A model generated the notes under the pieces. It was not told the DNA's origin. It was given only the letters and a program-made list of their open reading frames with translations, and made no database searches. Shown here one piece after another: positions 25,601 to 32,507 of a stretch of 32,525 nt of DNA. Position 1 is the stretch's first letter; the number at the start of each line of letters is the position of its first letter. This DNA is from UBA6987 sp045616945 (lineage in GTDB: Bacteria > Bacillota > Clostridia > Lachnospirales > Lachnospiraceae). The stretch spans positions 1 to 32,525 of the forward strand of contig JAZLHR010000119.1 in the NCBI GenBank assembly GCA_045616945.1, in the 5' to 3' direction. Both the position numbers and the translations under genes were made by a program.

Positions 25601-27157
25601 TCATTTCGTACTGTCCTTGGTCACAACATGCAGCGCTTCCGTTACGGGAACGGTCACGGTCTCCTTGTAGCAGGCAAAGACTTCTTCCACCTTCTCTTTG
25701 GAAGGGGCGGGCGTCAGCAGGCTGACCAGCGGAACGATGATCAGGCCGCCGAGCATCGCGAAGGCACCGCAGTTGATCGGGCTCTGCAGGAATTTCGGGA
25801 ACGAAGCGGAAAAGAGGAAGTTGGAGAGCATCAGCAGGCTGCCCCAGGCAAAGCTGACGGCGCAGGCGATCTTCGTGGTGCGCTTCCAGAAAAGGCTGTA
25901 CAGGAACGGTGCCAGGAAGCTGCCGGCCAGTGCGCCCCAGGAAAGGCCCATGAGCTGTGCGATGAAGGTCAGGTTCAACTTGTACTGCACGATGGCGATG
26001 ACGGCGGAGATCAGAATGAAAACAGCGATGAATATACGGATGATCAGCAGATTTCTCTTATCTTTCCGGCTGCCTTTGAAGAAGACAGGCTCGATGAAGT
26101 CCAGCGTCAGCGTGGAGGAAGAGGTCAGAACGAGCGAACTCAGGGTACTCATAGAAGCGGAAAGGACCAGGATCAGTGCGATGCCCACAAGCAGCGGGGA
26201 AAGCTTGCTCAGCATGCTGGGGATGATGGCATCGTAGCCTTCGGCTGCGATATCGACCGGGAACAGCCGGCCGAAGCCGCCCAGGAAGTAGCAGCCGCCT
26301 GCTACGACCACGGCAAATACGGTAGAAATGATGGTGCCTTTGTGGATATCGTTCTCACTCTTGATGGCGTAGAACTTCTGCACCATCTGAGGAAGGCCCC
26401 AGGTACCCAGGGAAGTCAGCAGCACGACACCTGCCAGACCCAGCGGATCGGGACCGAAAAAGGAAGCAAAGATACCGGGCACATCGGTCACGGCGGCGTC
26501 ATTCACTCTGGCAAGCGCAGCAAGAGACGCAGTAAAGCCTCCGTTCAGTTTCAGTACGCCGGAGATGATCGCCACGATGCCGAAGAGCATGATGATGCCC
26601 TGAATGAAATCGTTGATAGCCGTAGCCATGTATCCGCCGGCAATGACGTAAATGCCGGTCAGAACAGCCATGATGAGGATGCAGACGGTGTAGTCGATAT
26701 CGAACGCCATGCCGAACAGACGGGAAAGACCGTTGTAGAGCGAGGCGGTGTAGGGGACCAGGAATACGAAAATGATCAGACTGGAAAGCAGACGCAGCTG
26801 CGGGGAACCGAAGCGCTTGGCGAAAAAGTCAGGCATGGTCTGCGATCCGAGATGCTGGGTCATGACACGGGTACGGCGGCCCAGAAGGACCCAGGCGAGC
26901 AGGCTGCCGATCAGGGCATTGCCGAGGCCGATCCAGGTGGATGCGATACCGAACTTCCAGCCGAACTGGCCGGCGTAGCCTACAAATATGACGGCCGAAA
27001 AATAGCTGGTTCCGTATGCGAAGGCAGTCAGCCAGGGCCCGACATTGCGGCCGCCCAGTACGAAGCCGTGCACGTCCGTAGCTTTGCGGCGGCAAAGGAT
27101 GCCGACGGCGATCATTACGGAAAAGAAGAGTACCAGCAGAATGATTTTGACAGTCAT
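25601..27157 (-). CDS. Sodium:solute symporter (SSS/PutP family)
   Basis: A 518-residue transporter with about 13 membrane helices. The segment SASMSTLSSLVLTSSS (333-348) matches the Na-site serine/threonine region of PutP-type symporters, and the start region GFVLGGRNVGPWLTAFAYGT is also typical. It uses the sodium gradient to import a small solute; PutP itself carries proline. ATG 27157 has GGAGG eight bases upstream. It lies downstream of a leader peptide and terminator (27211-27347) whose tyrosine codons suggest control by tyrosine supply, so an aromatic amino acid or derivative is a possible substrate. It is co-directional with the AraC gene and faces away from a glycyl radical enzyme, which hints at a shared substrate. 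Confidence 0.92.
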   Translation of the reverse strand: MTVKIILLVLFFSVMIAVGILCRRKATDVHGFVLGGRNVGPWLTAFAYGTSYFSAVIFVGYAGQFGWKFGIASTWIGLGNALIGSLLAWVLLGRRTRVMTQHLGSQTMPDFFAKRFGSPQLRLLSSLIIFVFLVPYTASLYNGLSRLFGMAFDIDYTVCILIMAVLTGIYVIAGGYMATAINDFIQGIIMLFGIVAIISGVLKLNGGFTASLAALARVNDAAVTDVPGIFASFFGPDPLGLAGVVLLTSLGTWGLPQMVQKFYAIKSENDIHKGTIISTVFAVVVAGGCYFLGGFGRLFPVDIAAEGYDAIIPSMLSKLSPLLVGIALILVLSASMSTLSSLVLTSSSTLTLDFIEPVFFKGSRKDKRNLLIIRIFIAVFILISAVIAIVQYKLNLTFIAQLMGLSWGALAGSFLAPFLYSLFWKRTTKIACAVSFAWGSLLMLSNFLFSASFPKFLQSPINCGAFAMLGGLIIVPLVSLLTPAPSKEKVEEVFACYKETVTVPVTEALHVVTKDSTK

Positions 27158-27210
27158 GGATTTGTCCTCCGAGGGAAAGATTGGCGGATGCAGCCGGAGC
27201 TGTATCCGGG

Positions 27211-27247
27211 AAATAAAAAAACGGCCTCACCATACGGTTAAGGCCGT
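27211..27247 (-). terminator. Attenuator terminator upstream of the symporter
   Basis: Read leftward, ACGGCCT (27247-27241) pairs with AGGCCGT (27227-27221), with three inner pairs ACC/GGT. Seven T follow (27221-27215). It lies between the leader peptide gene and the symporter and would stop transcription unless an alternative fold forms. Confidence 0.88.
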
Positions 27248-27288
27248 GCGCAACGAAGATAAACTCCGTTTTACAGAACGCAGCGGCC
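27242..27288 (-). promoter_or_regulatory. Predicted antiterminator of the symporter leader
   Basis: Read leftward, GGCCGCTGCG (27288-27279, inside the leader peptide gene) can pair with CGCACGGCC (27250-27242) with one bulged C. CGCACGGCC includes the 5' arm of the terminator, so the two folds exclude each other. In addition, AGCGGC beside the leader ribosome site (27334-27329) can pair with GCCGCT (27287-27282). This gives the full four-segment layout of a translation-coupled attenuator. Confidence 0.72.
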
Positions 27289-27324
27289 GGATGACATATA
27301 ATAATAGGCGTACTTATGCAGCAT
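27271..27324 (-). CDS. Tyrosine-rich leader peptide, 17 residues
   Basis: The product is MLHKYAYYYMSSGRCVL, encoded with four tyrosine codons in a stretch of five (TAC GCC TAT TAT TAT). AAAGGAG (27339-27333) lies eight bases before the ATG, and the gene sits directly behind a perfect promoter. A ribosome stalling at the tyrosine codons would leave the segment GGCCGCTGCG free to form the antiterminator. A ribosome reaching the stop would cover it and let the terminator form. The peptide itself probably has no other job. The mechanism is inferred by analogy with trp, his and phe leaders. Confidence 0.8.
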   Translation of the reverse strand: MLHKYAYYYMSSGRCVL

Positions 27325-27353
27325 CTTAGCCGCTCCTTTCTTGGTTTTCAGGC

Positions 27354-27382
27354 ATCATAGCGCCTATACAGGAGATTGTCAA
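27354..27382 (-). promoter_or_regulatory. Consensus promoter of the attenuated symporter transcript
   Basis: Read leftward, TTGACA (27382-27377), a 17-base spacer and TATGAT (27359-27354) match the housekeeping consensus almost perfectly. Transcription would start near 27347. A constitutive promoter fits control by attenuation further down. Confidence 0.88.
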
Positions 27383-27399
27383 GGGGGAAAACGTGATTT

Positions 27400-28167
27400 T
27401 TACGGATTTTCCGTCGGCGTCCGTCCCACCAACTCCAGATAGACCCGGTTAAAGGACCGGATGCTTTGGAAACCGCTTTGCAGTGCTATCTCCGTGACGG
27501 AGAGCTGGCTGCCGGCCAGCAGGGCATTGGCCATATCGACCCGGTACCAGTTGACATAGCGGGAAAAATTCATGTGAAAGTGCGCGTGAAAATAGCGGGA
27601 CAGATAGTGACGGTTGTAGCCGAGGGCATCCGCCATGGTCGCGAGGGAGATATTATCGGTGAAATTCTCGCTGACGTAGCGTGTTATGCGGTCTGTCAGT
27701 TCCTCGTTGCCGGCAGGAACGGGCCGAAACTGTGCTTCGGCCAGATATTCCCCCAGCACCGCATACAAAGCGCCCTTCAGGCTGTAAAGGGAAGGCGTCT
27801 GACTTTCCCGGAACAGGACATTTGCGGCGAATTCTGTGACGGGAGCGGAACAGGTGAAGCCGCGGAAAACAGGTTCGCGGCCCTTCAGATCGCGGAAGAT
27901 CTGCGGCACATGGTCTTCGGAAAAGATGACCACATCTACCACGGAGCGTTCCCGGGTCTCGTAAGCGTGGAGGCGGTTTGGCAGGATGAGAGCCATTTCC
28001 CCGGCATGTACCTCAGTCGGGACGCCCTCCAGGATCACGGTCGTGCTGCCCTCGCGTACGAATATCAGCTCCGGATGCCGGTGCATATGCGGAACAAAGA
28101 AGAAATTTTCATAGCGGATGCATTCGAAGCAAAAGGCTCCCACGGAGTTTTTTGTCTGGTAGATCAT
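27400..28167 (-). CDS. AraC-family transcriptional regulator
   Basis: A 255-residue regulator. The N-terminal cupin-like sensing domain has histidines in PHMHRHPELIFVREG (26-40). The two C-terminal helix-turn-helix units are in ISLATMADALGYNRHYLSRY and SVTEIALQSGFQSIRSFNRV. I chose ATG 28167, with AAGGGGG upstream; an upstream TTG at 28191 has no ribosome site. It is divergent from the glycyl radical enzyme, with overlapping -35 boxes between them, and directly upstream of the symporter transcript. It most likely activates the enzyme gene, the symporter or both in response to a small substrate. Confidence 0.9.
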   Translation of the reverse strand: MIYQTKNSVGAFCFECIRYENFFFVPHMHRHPELIFVREGSTTVILEGVPTEVHAGEMALILPNRLHAYETRERSVVDVVIFSEDHVPQIFRDLKGREPVFRGFTCSAPVTEFAANVLFRESQTPSLYSLKGALYAVLGEYLAEAQFRPVPAGNEELTDRITRYVSENFTDNISLATMADALGYNRHYLSRYFHAHFHMNFSRYVNWYRVDMANALLAGSQLSVTEIALQSGFQSIRSFNRVYLELVGRTPTENP

Positions 28168-28186
28168 GCGGTCCCCCTTCAGAAAG

Positions 28187-28199
28187 GTCAACTATTGAC
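28187..28199. promoter_or_regulatory. Inverted repeat in the divergent control region
   Basis: GTCAA-CTA-TTGAC is a perfect 5-3-5 inverted repeat between the AraC ribosome site and the AraC -10 box. It could be an operator for autoregulation. AraC-type proteins more often bind direct repeats, so this is uncertain. Confidence 0.3.
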
Positions 28200-28203
28200 T
28201 ACC

Positions 28204-28232
28204 GTTGTACTATATTTTTCTTTTTCAGTCAA
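28204..28232 (-). promoter_or_regulatory. Putative promoter of the AraC gene
   Basis: Read leftward, TTGACT (28232-28227), a 17-base spacer and TACAAC (28209-28204). Its -35 box abuts the -35 box of the opposing promoter, so one bound regulator could affect both directions. Confidence 0.5.
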
Positions 28233-28249
28233 ACGGAAACAATTATAAT
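28222..28249 (+). promoter_or_regulatory. Putative promoter of the glycyl radical enzyme operon
   Basis: A perfect TATAAT (28244-28249) with a weak -35 TTTTCA (28222-28227) at 16 bases. A poor -35 next to an AraC gene fits an activator-dependent promoter. Confidence 0.6.
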
Positions 28250-28287
28250 ACTACAGGAAAAATCCGTATAACGGAGGGATATGCCGG

Positions 28288-30270
28288 ATGAACAGAGATC
28301 TTTACGAGCGGATCGTTATCAAAAAGGAACATAGAAAATACAGAAAAGCACTGCCGGATATGGCGGAAAGCTTTGCGAAGGAGGGCCTTTCGCCCCGTGA
28401 GCGCATGGCGAGGCGTTTTGAGGCGGCCGCCGCGGCGGAAACACCGGTGGTCCTGCCGGGTGAGACCATCAGCCTGCTGCGGACCGTGACGGGGCTGCCG
28501 GATGTGCTCACACAGGCGGAGTGGGCAGAGATCCGCAAGTCAAATTTTGTCCATGAACTCGGGTATTATTCCAATTTGACCGTTGATTATGCCTATATTC
28601 TGCAGAAAGGCCTGCTTGCCTGCCGTGAAGAAGGCGACGAATTCGCGAAGCGTGAGATAGATGCTTTGCTGGACCTGTGCGACCGCTACCGGGCTGCGGA
28701 AGAGGCCGCCGGCAACGCTGCCGCTGCGGAGCTTCTGCGCTGGGTGCCGCGCTGTGCACCGGAAAGCTATCCGGAGGCACTGCAGATGGTGCGCATCGTC
28801 AGCTATGCACTCTGGCTGGAGGGAAATTACCATAATACGCTGGGGCGTTTTGACCGGTATATGTTCCCGTATCTGCGCCGCGATATGGAGGCAGGGAAGC
28901 TTTCCCGGGCGGAGGCACTCGAACTGACCGAGGAATTTTTCCTTTCGCTGAACCGGGACAGCGACCTGTATCCGGGCATCCAGCAGGGGGATGACGGGCA
29001 GAGCCTGATGCTCGGCGGCCGCGACCGGGACGGCAAGGGCGGATTCAATCTGCTTTCGGAGCTCTGCATCGAAGCCTCCGGCAATCTGTGCCTCATCGAC
29101 CCGAAGATCAACGTCCGTGTTGATAAGGACACGCCGCGGGAGATATTTACCCTCTGCTCCGGCCTGACGGCAAAAGGTTTGGGCTTTCCGCAGTATTCCA
29201 ATGACGATATCGTACTGCCCGGACTGGAAAAGCTCGGCTACGCTCCGGAAGATGCGGCGGATTATACGGTCGCGGCCTGTTGGGAGTTCATTATTCCGCA
29301 CGTGGGGATGGATATTCCCAATGTCGCGGCGCTTTCCTTCCCCAAGGCCGTGGATACCTGCCTGCACCGCGACCTGCCGGGTGCGCCTTCCTATGAGGCC
29401 TTTGAGGAAGCGGTAAAGAGAGAGGTGGCGGAAAACGCGGCTGCATTGTGCAAATCAGTCGGAAAACCGTGGTTTGTACCGTCTCCTTTGCTGGAATGCT
29501 TTATGCATCTGCCGGAGGACGGTCCGAAATATCGGAATTTCGGAATGCACGGGGTGGGGCTTTCCACGGCGGCGGATTCGCTGGTATCCGTGAAGGAGCA
29601 TATCTTTGAGAAGAAGGATGTCACGAAGGAGCGGCTGATCGCGGGGGTGGACAGTGATTTTGCGGACGATCCCGAGCTGCTTCACCTGCTGCGCTACGAG
29701 ACGCCGAAGCTCGGCGCCGGCAGCGGCGAAGCAGAAAGGTGCCTGACCGTACTGCTGGATACCTTCGCGGAAGAACTTTCCTGCCACAGGAATCCGTATG
29801 GGGGCGTGTGGCGGCCCGGGACGGGTTCGGCCATGTTTTACCTGCGTTTTGCAGAGGATATCCCCGCTTCGCCCGACGGACGCCGGAAGGGTGAGCCTCT
29901 GGCGGCAAATTATTCCGTGTCTCTGTTCGCCAAGCCGGACGGCCCCTTCTCTCTGATCCGTGCCATGACCGCGCCCGATCTTACGAAGACCGTGAACGGC
30001 GGACCTTTGACCGTGGAATTCCATTCTTCCGTATTTGCGGCGCCTGAGGCACTGGAAGCGGTGGGGGATTTCGTACGCAGCTTCATTCAGCTGGGCGGAC
30101 ACCAGCTCCAGTTGAATTCCGTGAATGCCGATACGCTGAAGGACGCGCAGCTGCATCCGGAAAATTATCCGCAGCTGATCGTGCGTATCTGGGGCTGGAG
30201 CGCGTATTTTACCGAGCTGGATAAGCCTTATCAGGATCATGTGATCCGCCGGCAGGAATACAGTTTATGA
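28288..30270 (+). CDS. Short glycyl radical enzyme of unknown class
   Basis: A 660-residue PFL-like glycyl radical enzyme. Family landmarks are SYALWLEGNYHNTLGRFDRY (172-191), the loop PQYSNDDIVLPGL, the catalytic cysteine in AACWEF (Cys331, with Glu333), and the C-terminal radical loop RIWGWSAYF (Gly636). Most characterised dehydratases and lyases have GCVE at the cysteine and RVxGY/F at the glycine, so Trp332, Trp635 and Trp637 are unusual. It is also about 100 residues shorter than typical members (roughly 780-840). The C-x-E pattern points to the dehydratase/lyase side of the family, not formate C-acetyltransferase. GGAGGG precedes ATG 28288. It is coupled to its activase by an ATGA overlap. 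The substrate is unknown; the neighbours hint at an imported, possibly aromatic, compound. Confidence 0.88.
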   Translation: MNRDLYERIVIKKEHRKYRKALPDMAESFAKEGLSPRERMARRFEAAAAAETPVVLPGETISLLRTVTGLPDVLTQAEWAEIRKSNFVHELGYYSNLTVDYAYILQKGLLACREEGDEFAKREIDALLDLCDRYRAAEEAAGNAAAAELLRWVPRCAPESYPEALQMVRIVSYALWLEGNYHNTLGRFDRYMFPYLRRDMEAGKLSRAEALELTEEFFLSLNRDSDLYPGIQQGDDGQSLMLGGRDRDGKGGFNLLSELCIEASGNLCLIDPKINVRVDKDTPREIFTLCSGLTAKGLGFPQYSNDDIVLPGLEKLGYAPEDAADYTVAACWEFIIPHVGMDIPNVAALSFPKAVDTCLHRDLPGAPSYEAFEEAVKREVAENAAALCKSVGKPWFVPSPLLECFMHLPEDGPKYRNFGMHGVGLSTAADSLVSVKEHIFEKKDVTKERLIAGVDSDFADDPELLHLLRYETPKLGAGSGEAERCLTVLLDTFAEELSCHRNPYGGVWRPGTGSAMFYLRFAEDIPASPDGRRKGEPLAANYSVSLFAKPDGPFSLIRAMTAPDLTKTVNGGPLTVEFHSSVFAAPEALEAVGDFVRSFIQLGGHQLQLNSVNADTLKDAQLHPENYPQLIVRIWGWSAYFTELDKPYQDHVIRRQEYSL

Positions 30271-31034
30271 TCGGCACTGTTTTCGATATCAAGGAATTCG
30301 GGGTACATGACGGCCCCGGTCTGCGTACGACGGTCTTTCTGAAGGGCTGTCCTCTGCGCTGCATGTGGTGTCACAATCCGGAAGGCCTTTCTGCCGGACG
30401 GCAGCTGATGGTCCGCCGGAACGGATGCCTGCAATGCGGTCTGTGCCGCAGGCCCTGCTCCCATGAGGACTGCAGGCCGTTCGGCCGCTGCCTGCATATC
30501 TGTCCGCAGAATCTGGTCACTGTATGCGGCGAGGAAATGACGCCCGAAGCATTGGCCGGGCGGCTGCTGCGGAACCGGCAGCTGCTGACAGGCATCACGT
30601 TTTCCGGCGGCGAGCCTCTGCTGCAGGCGGATTTTCTGCTGGAGACCGCAAAGCTGCTGGAAGGTCTGCCGCTGGCAGCGGAAACCTCCGGGTATGCAGA
30701 CGGGGAGACCTTCCTGCGCGTCATAGACCGGATGGACCTGGTATATATGGATCTGAAGCTGGCGAACGATGATCTGCACCGCCGCTATACGGGAGTCTCC
30801 AATGTGCCAATCCTGGACAATCTGGAACGCCTGCGCCGCAGCGGGAAGAAATGTGTTGTCCGTACGCCGCTGATCCCGGGCATAACCGATACGAAGGAAA
30901 ATCTGGAAGCGATACGCCGTCTGGTGGGAGAGCTTCCCTGGGAGCAGCTGCCTTATAACGCGCTTGCGGGTGCAAAATACGCGCTGCTGGGCATGGAATA
31001 TCCCTACGAACTCAATATTCATTCACATCAATAG
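30267..31034 (+). CDS. Glycyl radical enzyme activating enzyme (radical SAM)
   Basis: A 255-residue radical SAM protein that makes the glycyl radical on its partner upstream. It has the CX3CX2C cluster motif CPLRCMWC (Cys28, 32, 35), GVHDGPGLRT near the start, and the SAM motif SGGEP (113-117). The ferredoxin-like insert is compact. One full CX2CX2CX3C set is present (Cys54, 57, 60, 64). The second set is degenerate (Cys69, Cys75, Cys79 before Pro) and lacks the normal CX2CX2C spacing. It overlaps the enzyme gene by ATGA and ends before two tandem terminators. Confidence 0.92.
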   Translation: MIGTVFDIKEFGVHDGPGLRTTVFLKGCPLRCMWCHNPEGLSAGRQLMVRRNGCLQCGLCRRPCSHEDCRPFGRCLHICPQNLVTVCGEEMTPEALAGRLLRNRQLLTGITFSGGEPLLQADFLLETAKLLEGLPLAAETSGYADGETFLRVIDRMDLVYMDLKLANDDLHRRYTGVSNVPILDNLERLRRSGKKCVVRTPLIPGITDTKENLEAIRRLVGELPWEQLPYNALAGAKYALLGMEYPYELNIHSHQ

Positions 31035-31107
31035 GATAATATCGCAATAACCGGCGCAGCAGCCGTTTTCCAAACGGAAGTGCTTCGGAGCTGACTGCAT
31101 GCCTGAA

Positions 31108-31149
31108 AAGGGCGGTACGGATTAAAACGTACCGCCCTTCGGTGTTTTT
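31108..31149 (+). terminator. Intrinsic terminator of the glycyl radical operon
   Basis: AAGGGCGGTACG (31108-31119) pairs with CGTACCGCCCTT (31128-31139) around an eight-base loop. T5 follows after a five-base gap. Confidence 0.82.
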
Positions 31150-31153
31150 CAAT

Positions 31154-31180
31154 GGCCGGTTATCCGGCCCTTCTTTTTTT
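31154..31180 (+). terminator. Second, tandem terminator
   Basis: GGCCGG (31154-31159), loop TTAT and CCGGCC (31164-31169), followed by CTTCTTTTTTT. It is a backup for the preceding terminator. Confidence 0.75.
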
Positions 31181-31330
31181 GCCGTATACGGGGGTCACGG
31201 CAAGTGCGCCGCTGCTGACAGACAGAAGGGCGATCCGAAGAAGCATATGACGGCTGTCGCCTGCCTGAGGGGAGGGCGAGTCGTTTGGATCTGCCGGATC
31301 GGCATCCTTCACGGTGAAGCGGGAGAAAGC
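31160..31330 (-). pseudogene. Relic of a sortase-anchored surface protein C-terminus
   Basis: An open leftward frame ends with SPQAGDS, a hydrophobic stretch MLLRIALLSVSSGALAV, and the basic tail YGKKRRAG. That is the layout of a Firmicute cell-wall sorting signal, in which P-x-TGD, a membrane helix and a basic tail are expected; here the threonine is Ala. Nothing of the rest of a surface protein is present: the frame runs back into the end of the EamA gene without a start of its own. It looks like a leftover 3' end after a deletion. The tail codons also overlap the tandem terminator of the opposite strand. Confidence 0.45.
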
Positions 31331-31343
31331 GCTGACAGCTGTT

Positions 31344-32267
31344 TTACTCCAGTACCTCCAATATGCCCATGATGATGATCCCGACAATGACGAGCCCCAC
31401 CCCGAAGTACTGTTTCCGTTCCAGCTTTTCTTTCAGGAAGATCCTTCCCAGCAGCAGGCTGGCTACACAATAGCTGGCGATGATCGGCGCGGCAGCGATC
31501 CCGTTGCCGCTGAGGGCATATACGTAGCTTAACTGGCCTCCGGTCTCCAGGAGGGCTGCCAGGAACCGGTTCCCCTGCTGCCGGAGGCGGAAGGGCTCCT
31601 TTTTCAGACCCATATACAGGAGGAGCAGGAGTGCCGCCAACAGGAAGGTCAGCTGGTAGGAAACATTTGCCGTATCCTCCAGCGTCTCTTCCGTGACGCC
31701 GAGCAGAGGGGTGGAGGCGATATCATCCAGATACCAGCCGTCCAGAAAAGTACCGAGGGAATCCAGCAGGCAGTAGATCAGCGGCAGGAAAAAAGCCTTG
31801 AAGCCGATAGAGTACCGCTTGTCGGCCGCGCTGATCGCCGCGGCTTCCCGGCGCCGTTCAGCGGCCCCCAGCACGATCACGCCGGCGGTGATGGCCGCGA
31901 TGGAAACGGCTGTCCACAGGTCCGGCAGACGGCGGAGAACGATCATCAGCAGCAGGGCACTCACGCCGCCGCTGGCATTCTGTATAGGGGAGGAGATGGA
32001 GACCTCCAGATACCGCAGACCGAAATAACCGACCGTCATGGAAAGGATATACATGGCTGAAACCGGCAGGTAGATCAGCAGATTGCGGAAATCGTAATGC
32101 AGGTCCTTGGTCATCAGGGTAACGATCGCTGCCGCGCCCATCACGAGGCCAACCGCCGCGGCGGTTTTCAGATGGCTGCGGCGTTCGGAGGGATCGGCAC
32201 CTTTTTTATAGAACAGATCCGCTGCACCCCAGGCAAAAAACGTCAATAAAGAATAAACAAGCCACAT
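31344..32267 (-). CDS. EamA/DMT-family transporter
   Basis: A 307-residue membrane protein with about ten helices in two EamA halves. It starts MWLVYSLLTFFAWGAADLFY; the first half ends near VIVLGAAERR, and the second closes with LLLGRIFLKEKLERKQYFG before a last helix. A charged central loop (about 136-150) separates the halves. ATG 32267 has AGGAG six bases upstream. DMT proteins export or import amino acids, sugars or other metabolites; the substrate cannot be told from sequence. It is monocistronic, with a palindrome in its upstream region. Confidence 0.87.
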   Translation of the reverse strand: MWLVYSLLTFFAWGAADLFYKKGADPSERRSHLKTAAAVGLVMGAAAIVTLMTKDLHYDFRNLLIYLPVSAMYILSMTVGYFGLRYLEVSISSPIQNASGGVSALLLMIVLRRLPDLWTAVSIAAITAGVIVLGAAERRREAAAISAADKRYSIGFKAFFLPLIYCLLDSLGTFLDGWYLDDIASTPLLGVTEETLEDTANVSYQLTFLLAALLLLLYMGLKKEPFRLRQQGNRFLAALLETGGQLSYVYALSGNGIAAAPIIASYCVASLLLGRIFLKEKLERKQYFGVGLVIVGIIIMGILEVLE

Positions 32268-32321
32268 AATACGCTCCTATGTGAAAAAATTGCCGCTTCC
32301 TTGCAGGAGGCGCCCGGAAGA

Positions 32322-32335
32322 GTATGATATCATAC
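32322..32335. promoter_or_regulatory. Perfect 14-base palindrome upstream of the EamA gene
   Basis: GTATGATATCATAC is perfectly symmetric, lies 55 bases upstream of the EamA start, and contains a TATGAT that could serve as a -10 box leftward. It is a candidate operator; no -35 box at good spacing is obvious. Confidence 0.45.
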
Positions 32336-32391
32336 CGCAGAATGATACGCAAGAAATAGCTGCGAACGAAAAAGCGGGACAGGAAAATAGT

Positions 32392-32477
32392 AAATTCCCA
32401 AAGTAAATCCCACAGTAGGAATTAAAATTGGATTTACTCTGGGAAATTTTTTGTCGTAGGATTTACCTCGGGAAATC
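32392..32477. repeat. Three copies of a 19-base motif, two direct and one inverted
   Basis: The motif GGATTTACnnnGGGAAAT occurs at 32430-32448 and 32459-32477 on the plus strand (29 bases apart) and inverted at 32392-32410. The inverted copy can pair with the copy at 32430 to give a long stem followed by T6 (32447-32452), a terminator-like fold. It lies just upstream of the gene starting at 32508, so it may be a regulator binding array, an attenuator, or both. Confidence 0.7.
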
Positions 32478-32507
32478 ATCCCATATTTTTTACGGAGGTA
32501 CAATCCT

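Noticed and set aside
25628..27241. Rightward 537-residue frame opposite the symporter
   Set aside because: Its Gln/Asp/Gly-rich content is the reverse of membrane-helix codons; the symporter is clearly the real gene.
32324..32359. An Arg-rich mini leader peptide (MISYRRMIRKK) before the terminator-like fold at 32392
   Set aside because: The nearest ribosome site is 13 bases away, no clear promoter precedes it, and the ATG is part of the palindrome. Too weak to call, unlike the Tyr leader.
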